Source: Armatimonadota bacterium (lineage in GTDB: Bacteria; Armatimonadota; Fimbriimonadia; Fimbriimonadales; Fimbriimonadaceae). From it: a DNA stretch of 8,693 nucleotides. Both the position numbers and the translations under genes were made by a program. The notes beneath the pieces are model-generated. The model ran no database searches and was not told the DNA's origin. It worked only from the letters and a program-made list of their open reading frames with translations. The stretch is from contig JAFAFM010000148.1 of NCBI GenBank assembly GCA_023423495.1, forward strand, positions 1 through 8,693. Reading direction: 5' to 3'. Each line of letters opens with the position of its first letter. Position 1 is the stretch's first letter. This document shows, one piece after another, positions 5,734-8,693 of the stretch.

Positions 5734-5748
5734 TCTATAGGTGAGATG

Positions 5749-6741
5749 ATGGATCTGCGCGCCCCGTTGACCGATTCCTTTGAAAGACGGCACAACTACC
5801 TGCGCATTTCCCTAACTGATCGATGCAATTTTCGGTGCGCTTACTGTATGCCCGTCGAGGATATGGAATGGACGCCTCGGCAAGATATCCTTACCTTTGA
5901 AGAGATCGAACGGATTGCGAAGCTCTTTGCAGCAATGGGCGTGGACAAGATACGCCTTACCGGCGGGGAACCGACCGTCAGGAGAGGGTTGGTGGAATTA
6001 GTCTCAAAGTTGCGGGCAATTCCCGGCATTGAAACGCTCTCCATGACAACCAACGGGGATGCTTTTGCCGCCCTTGCTAGCCCTTTGAAACAAGCTGGCC
6101 TGCGGGCCGTCAACATCAGCTTGGATACGCTCAAACCTGACCGGTTTTTTGAGATCACCCGGCGAAATCGGCTGGATCGAGTCTTAAGTGGGATTCGCGC
6201 CGCGCTCGCTTCCGGATTTGATTCTGTGAAAATAAATGTCGTAGCGATGGCAGGCGTTAACGACGATGAATTTACAGATTTTCTGGACTACTTCCACAAG
6301 GAAAATGTGGAAATCCGTTTCATCGAATTTATGCCGTTCCTTTCCAATGGCTGGACTCAAGCTTCACTGATTCCCTACAAACAGATTAAGGCGGAGTTGG
6401 AAAAGCGTTTCAAGTTATCGCCGGTTGACACCGAACCGTCCGCTGTTGCCAAGGACTTTAAAATTGAAGGCAGCAATGCCCGAGTGGGATTCATCTCGTC
6501 CATGACCGATCACTTCTGCGGTGGTTGCAACCGCATTCGTCTTACCGCGGACGGAAGACTAAAAGTTTGTTTATTTGCGAAGACGGGACCGAGCCTGCGG
6601 GACGCTATGCGAGCCGGTTCAACGGATGATGATCTAGAACAATTGATCCGATCGACCCTCAGTGGGAAATGGGCGGCGCACCCCCCCATGGATCAACTAA
6701 TACGCGTCAACGACCGACCCATGATTGCGATCGGTGGTTAG
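5749..6741 (+). CDS. moaA: GTP 3',8-cyclase MoaA (radical SAM, first Moco step)
   Basis: This 330-residue radical SAM enzyme converts GTP to 3',8-cyclo-7,8-dihydro-GTP, the first committed step of Moco synthesis. Residues are numbered from the ATG at 5749. The SAM-binding [4Fe-4S] cluster motif is C-x3-C-x2-C at 26, 30 and 33 (DRCNFRCAYCMP). It is followed by LTGGEP (70-75) and NISLDTL (122-128). The second, substrate-binding cluster is C257, C260 and C274, in the CGGCNRIRLTADG region. The C-terminal double glycine (AIGG), needed for activity in characterised MoaA, is intact. Two adjacent ATGs occur (5746, 5749). The AGGTGAG at 5739-5745 leaves almost no spacer for the first and 3-4 nt for the second, so 5749 is preferred. 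The product is passed to the MoaC domain encoded immediately downstream. Confidence 0.95.
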   Translation: MDLRAPLTDSFERRHNYLRISLTDRCNFRCAYCMPVEDMEWTPRQDILTFEEIERIAKLFAAMGVDKIRLTGGEPTVRRGLVELVSKLRAIPGIETLSMTTNGDAFAALASPLKQAGLRAVNISLDTLKPDRFFEITRRNRLDRVLSGIRAALASGFDSVKINVVAMAGVNDDEFTDFLDYFHKENVEIRFIEFMPFLSNGWTQASLIPYKQIKAELEKRFKLSPVDTEPSAVAKDFKIEGSNARVGFISSMTDHFCGGCNRIRLTADGRLKVCLFAKTGPSLRDAMRAGSTDDDLEQLIRSTLSGKWAAHPPMDQLIRVNDRPMIAIGG

Positions 6742-6744
6742 GCT

Positions 6745-7650
6745 ATGCGAGACGTTTCATCTAAAAATTGGACCTTACGCACGGCAACCGCAAGGGCAAC
6801 GGTGCAATGCTCTCCGGAATCAATTTTGTTGATCGGACAGGATCAGGCGCCTAAGGGCGACCCGCGCCCCGTTGCCAAAGTCGCGGCGGTAATGGCGGCG
6901 AAAAACACGCCTCAACTCATTCCCTATTGTCATTCGGTCCCATTGGATTGGGTGGGGGTTGATTTTGAGATGTTTGAGGATCGAATCGAAGTGACGGTTC
7001 GCGTAAAGGCCATCTACAAGACCGGAGTGGAGATGGAAGCGCTCGCAGGTGCCGCTGCGGCCGCCCTAAACCTGTACGACTTGCTCAAGCCGGTAGACGA
7101 CAAGTTGGTTATAGAACGAGTCGAACTACTGGAGAAAACGGGCGGTAAATCCAACTCAACAGAGTTGTTCAATCGACCTTGGTCGGCTGCCGTTTTGGTA
7201 TGTTCCGACCGCGCCTCGGCTGGTGAATACGAAGATCGGTCAGGAGATATCTTGGAGGAGGGCCTGAGGGCGATGCATTGCACTTCTTTGGTTCGCGCTC
7301 TCGTCCCCGATGACACGCGAGCGATTCAGGAATGTCTGCGCGGCTGGATCGAAGAATCAGTAGATGTGGTCCTGGTTTCTGGAGGAAGCGGAGTCGGCCC
7401 GCATGACAAGACCCCCGAGGCAGTTGACGCTGTGATCGAACGACGCCTACCAGGAGTCGAAGAGCAATTCCGGCGCTATTCGTTGGACCGCGTACCTACC
7501 GCCATGCTGAGCAGGGCAATTGCCGGTGTCTCGAAGCAAAGCGTTGTCGTGTGTCTGCCGGGTTCTCCAGGTGCCGCCCGAGACGCACTCGATTCACTGT
7601 TTCCTTACATCCTTCATGCAAGGGATGTCTTATCAGGAGACGGACATTGA
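6745..7650 (+). CDS. moaCB: Bifunctional MoaC-MoaB fusion protein
   Basis: A 301-residue two-domain Moco enzyme. Residues 1 to about 138 are MoaC, cyclic pyranopterin monophosphate synthase, which rearranges the MoaA product. Visible motifs are PKGDPRP (36-42), MAAKNT (50-55), PYCHSVPL (60-67), TGVEMEALAGAAA (93-105), YDLLK (111-115, with the Asp and Lys expected in the active site) and LLEKTGGKS (128-136). Residues from about 145 are a MoaB/MogA domain, which adenylylates molybdopterin before metal insertion. It has SGGSGVGPHDKTPEA (212-226) and LPGSPGA (251-257). The linker between them is short (about 137-144). GGTGG at 6733-6737 precedes the ATG by 7 nt. The frame is continuous through both domains, so this is a true fusion. 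MoaC-MoaB fusions are known in several phyla. The stop overlaps the TTG start of moeA, placing successive adenylyltransferase and Mo-insertase steps in one coupled unit. Confidence 0.93.
   Translation: MRDVSSKNWTLRTATARATVQCSPESILLIGQDQAPKGDPRPVAKVAAVMAAKNTPQLIPYCHSVPLDWVGVDFEMFEDRIEVTVRVKAIYKTGVEMEALAGAAAAALNLYDLLKPVDDKLVIERVELLEKTGGKSNSTELFNRPWSAAVLVCSDRASAGEYEDRSGDILEEGLRAMHCTSLVRALVPDDTRAIQECLRGWIEESVDVVLVSGGSGVGPHDKTPEAVDAVIERRLPGVEEQFRRYSLDRVPTAMLSRAIAGVSKQSVVVCLPGSPGAARDALDSLFPYILHARDVLSGDGH
7635..7649 (+). promoter_or_regulatory. moeA: Ribosome binding site and TTG start deciding the moeA 5' end
   Basis: AGGAG (7635-7639) lies inside the last codons of moaCB, 7 nt before the TTG at 7647-7649. 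That TTG overlaps the TGA stop at 7648-7650. The reading frame starting here gives a normal MoeA N-terminus (ISYDEALKLV), which supports the non-ATG start. Confidence 0.8.
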
Positions 7651-8693
7651 TTTCCTATGACGAGGCGCTGAAGTTGGTTGTCGACTCTGCCTTTCTCACC
7701 GATGTTGAGGTCAGGCCAATTTCGCAATGTGCCGGTCGGGTTTTAGCGAGCGATATTCGTGCTCCGTTCGCTATGCCACGGTTCGACAACGCGGCCGTGG
7801 ACGGTTATGCGCTTGGCCACCCGGAGTCTTCGCACCCCTACCGAATTCTTGGTGAGGTTGCCGCGGGTTCTGATTACGGGCGCCCGCTGGCAGCGTCCAC
7901 CAGCGTGCGGATTTTTACGGGGGCTCCCACCCCACAAGAAACGTTTGCGGTTGTAATGCAGGAAGACGTTCAGGCGGAGGAACAGATCTTGACACTAGCT
8001 GATCCGCCGAAATCGGGCGCCAACATCCGTCGCAAGGGCGAAGAATTCATCGAAGGCGAATTAGTCCTTCCGAAAAGCACCTTGCTAAACGCCGCCGGAT
8101 TAGCAATTCTCGCCTCATTTGGCTTTGAGGCTACCTCCATCCACAAGGAGCCGAGAGTCGCGGTCTTGCCGACCGGAGCGGAACTGGTGCGACCAGGGCG
8201 CGAATTGGTGAATGGACAAATATATGAATCCAATAGTGTCGCTCTGCTCGCTAGCCTTGCCCACCTGGGAATTCGGGCGAATTGTAGTTTGCCGATAGGT
8301 GACACCATCGACCGAACCCAGGATGCCTTGGAGCAAGCGATGGAAGGGTCCGATGCTATCATCACATCCGGCGGCGTGAGCGTCGGAGACCACGATTCCG
8401 TACGTTCCGCAGCATTAGCCCTGGGGTTTCGTGAGGTGTTTTGGCGGGTTGCCATCAAGCCAGGGAAGCCTGTCTTCTTTGCCATGCACGGCAAAAAAGC
8501 GCTTTTTGGCTTGCCAGGTAACCCAATGTCGGCCTTGGCAACCTACAAACTACTGGTGGAGCCTTTTATAAAACGGTGTATGGGCTTCGCAAACCCTGAA
8601 CCCATTTTCTTTCAAGGTCGCCTCACAAACGACGTCAAACATAAGATGGGGAGGCGTGAATTTATGCCAGCTATTTCCAGCATTCAGAAAGGT
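7647..8693 (+). CDS. moeA: Molybdopterin molybdenumtransferase MoeA, TTG start, 3' end outside window
   Basis: The first 349 residues of MoeA, which inserts molybdate into adenylylated molybdopterin; roughly 50 C-terminal residues are missing beyond the right edge. The start is the TTG at 7647, which overlaps the moaCB stop (TTGA) and has AGGAG at 7635-7639 with a 7-nt spacer; no ATG fits better. Motifs in order are FDNAAVDGYAL (46-56), TGAPTP (91-96), GANIRRKGEEF (124-134), LPTGAEL (174-180), SGGVSVGDHD (241-250), KPGKPVFFA (271-279) and FGLPGNP (287-293). In most MoeA proteins the first motif reads DNSAMDGYA; here Ser is Ala and Met is Val, while the Asp is kept. The frame stays open to the last base. 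The position fits the pathway order MoaA, MoaC, MoaB, MoeA. Confidence 0.95.
   Translation, partial: MISYDEALKLVVDSAFLTDVEVRPISQCAGRVLASDIRAPFAMPRFDNAAVDGYALGHPESSHPYRILGEVAAGSDYGRPLAASTSVRIFTGAPTPQETFAVVMQEDVQAEEQILTLADPPKSGANIRRKGEEFIEGELVLPKSTLLNAAGLAILASFGFEATSIHKEPRVAVLPTGAELVRPGRELVNGQIYESNSVALLASLAHLGIRANCSLPIGDTIDRTQDALEQAMEGSDAIITSGGVSVGDHDSVRSAALALGFREVFWRVAIKPGKPVFFAMHGKKALFGLPGNPMSALATYKLLVEPFIKRCMGFANPEPIFFQGRLTNDVKHKMGRREFMPAISSIQKG

Noticed and set aside
5734..5748. Moco riboswitch before moaA
   Set aside because: The gap to the hemerythrin gene is about 15 nt, far too short for that RNA, and the longer gap before hemerythrin shows no matching multi-stem structure.
1..8693. 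Mobile element, CRISPR array, tRNA or rRNA
   Set aside because: No transposase or integrase, direct-repeat array or tRNA-like cloverleaf was seen; almost every base is in a recognisable gene.

Overview
This window is a densely packed bacterial gene cluster for molybdenum supply, molybdenum cofactor (Moco) synthesis and a membrane-linked iron-sulfur respiratory module. It holds eleven complete or nearly complete protein genes, plus a regulator cut by the left edge and a moeA cut by the right edge. No RNA gene, mobile element or CRISPR array is visible. The host is a Gram-negative-type or otherwise deep-branching bacterium of moderate GC. The protein set (NarI-like membrane protein, Rieske protein, four-cluster ferredoxin, MoaC-MoaB fusion) recalls Acidobacteriota, Armatimonadota or Chloroflexota genomes, but the sequence alone does not fix the phylum.

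Layout from left to right. First comes the C-terminal DNA-binding domain of a Crp/Fnr-family regulator (+), convergent with mobA (-). A divergent intergenic region of about 90 bp follows. Then comes a + strand operon: a carboxymuconolactone decarboxylase (AhpD-fold) protein, a NarI-like cytochrome b-type membrane protein, modA and modB. This operon runs tail to tail into a - strand operon that reads, from its promoter, four-cluster ferredoxin, Tat-exported Rieske protein and a small two-helix membrane protein. A second divergent intergenic region of about 134 bp leads to a + strand operon: hemerythrin-domain protein, moaA, a moaC-moaB fusion and moeA, which runs off the window.

The most notable feature is regulatory. 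The only two sizeable intergenic regions, both divergent, each contain the same perfect palindrome, TATGAC-N4-GTCATA (905-920 and 5226-5241). Its geometry is that of a Crp/Fnr-family operator. Each copy lies close to -41.5 from a plausible -10 element on both strands, so four transcription units could be switched together, plausibly by the Crp/Fnr-type protein whose 3' end opens the window.

Working model (inference): under low oxygen or nitrogen oxides the regulator turns on molybdate uptake (ModA/ModB), Moco synthesis (MoaA, MoaC-MoaB, MoeA, then the guanylyltransferase MobA) and the electron-transfer subunits of a molybdoenzyme. That enzyme is most likely nitrate reductase-like, with the hemerythrin protein as an oxygen/NO-handling accessory. 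The molybdopterin catalytic subunit, the ModC ATPase, MoaD and MoaE are not in this window, so the substrate of the enzyme is unproven.
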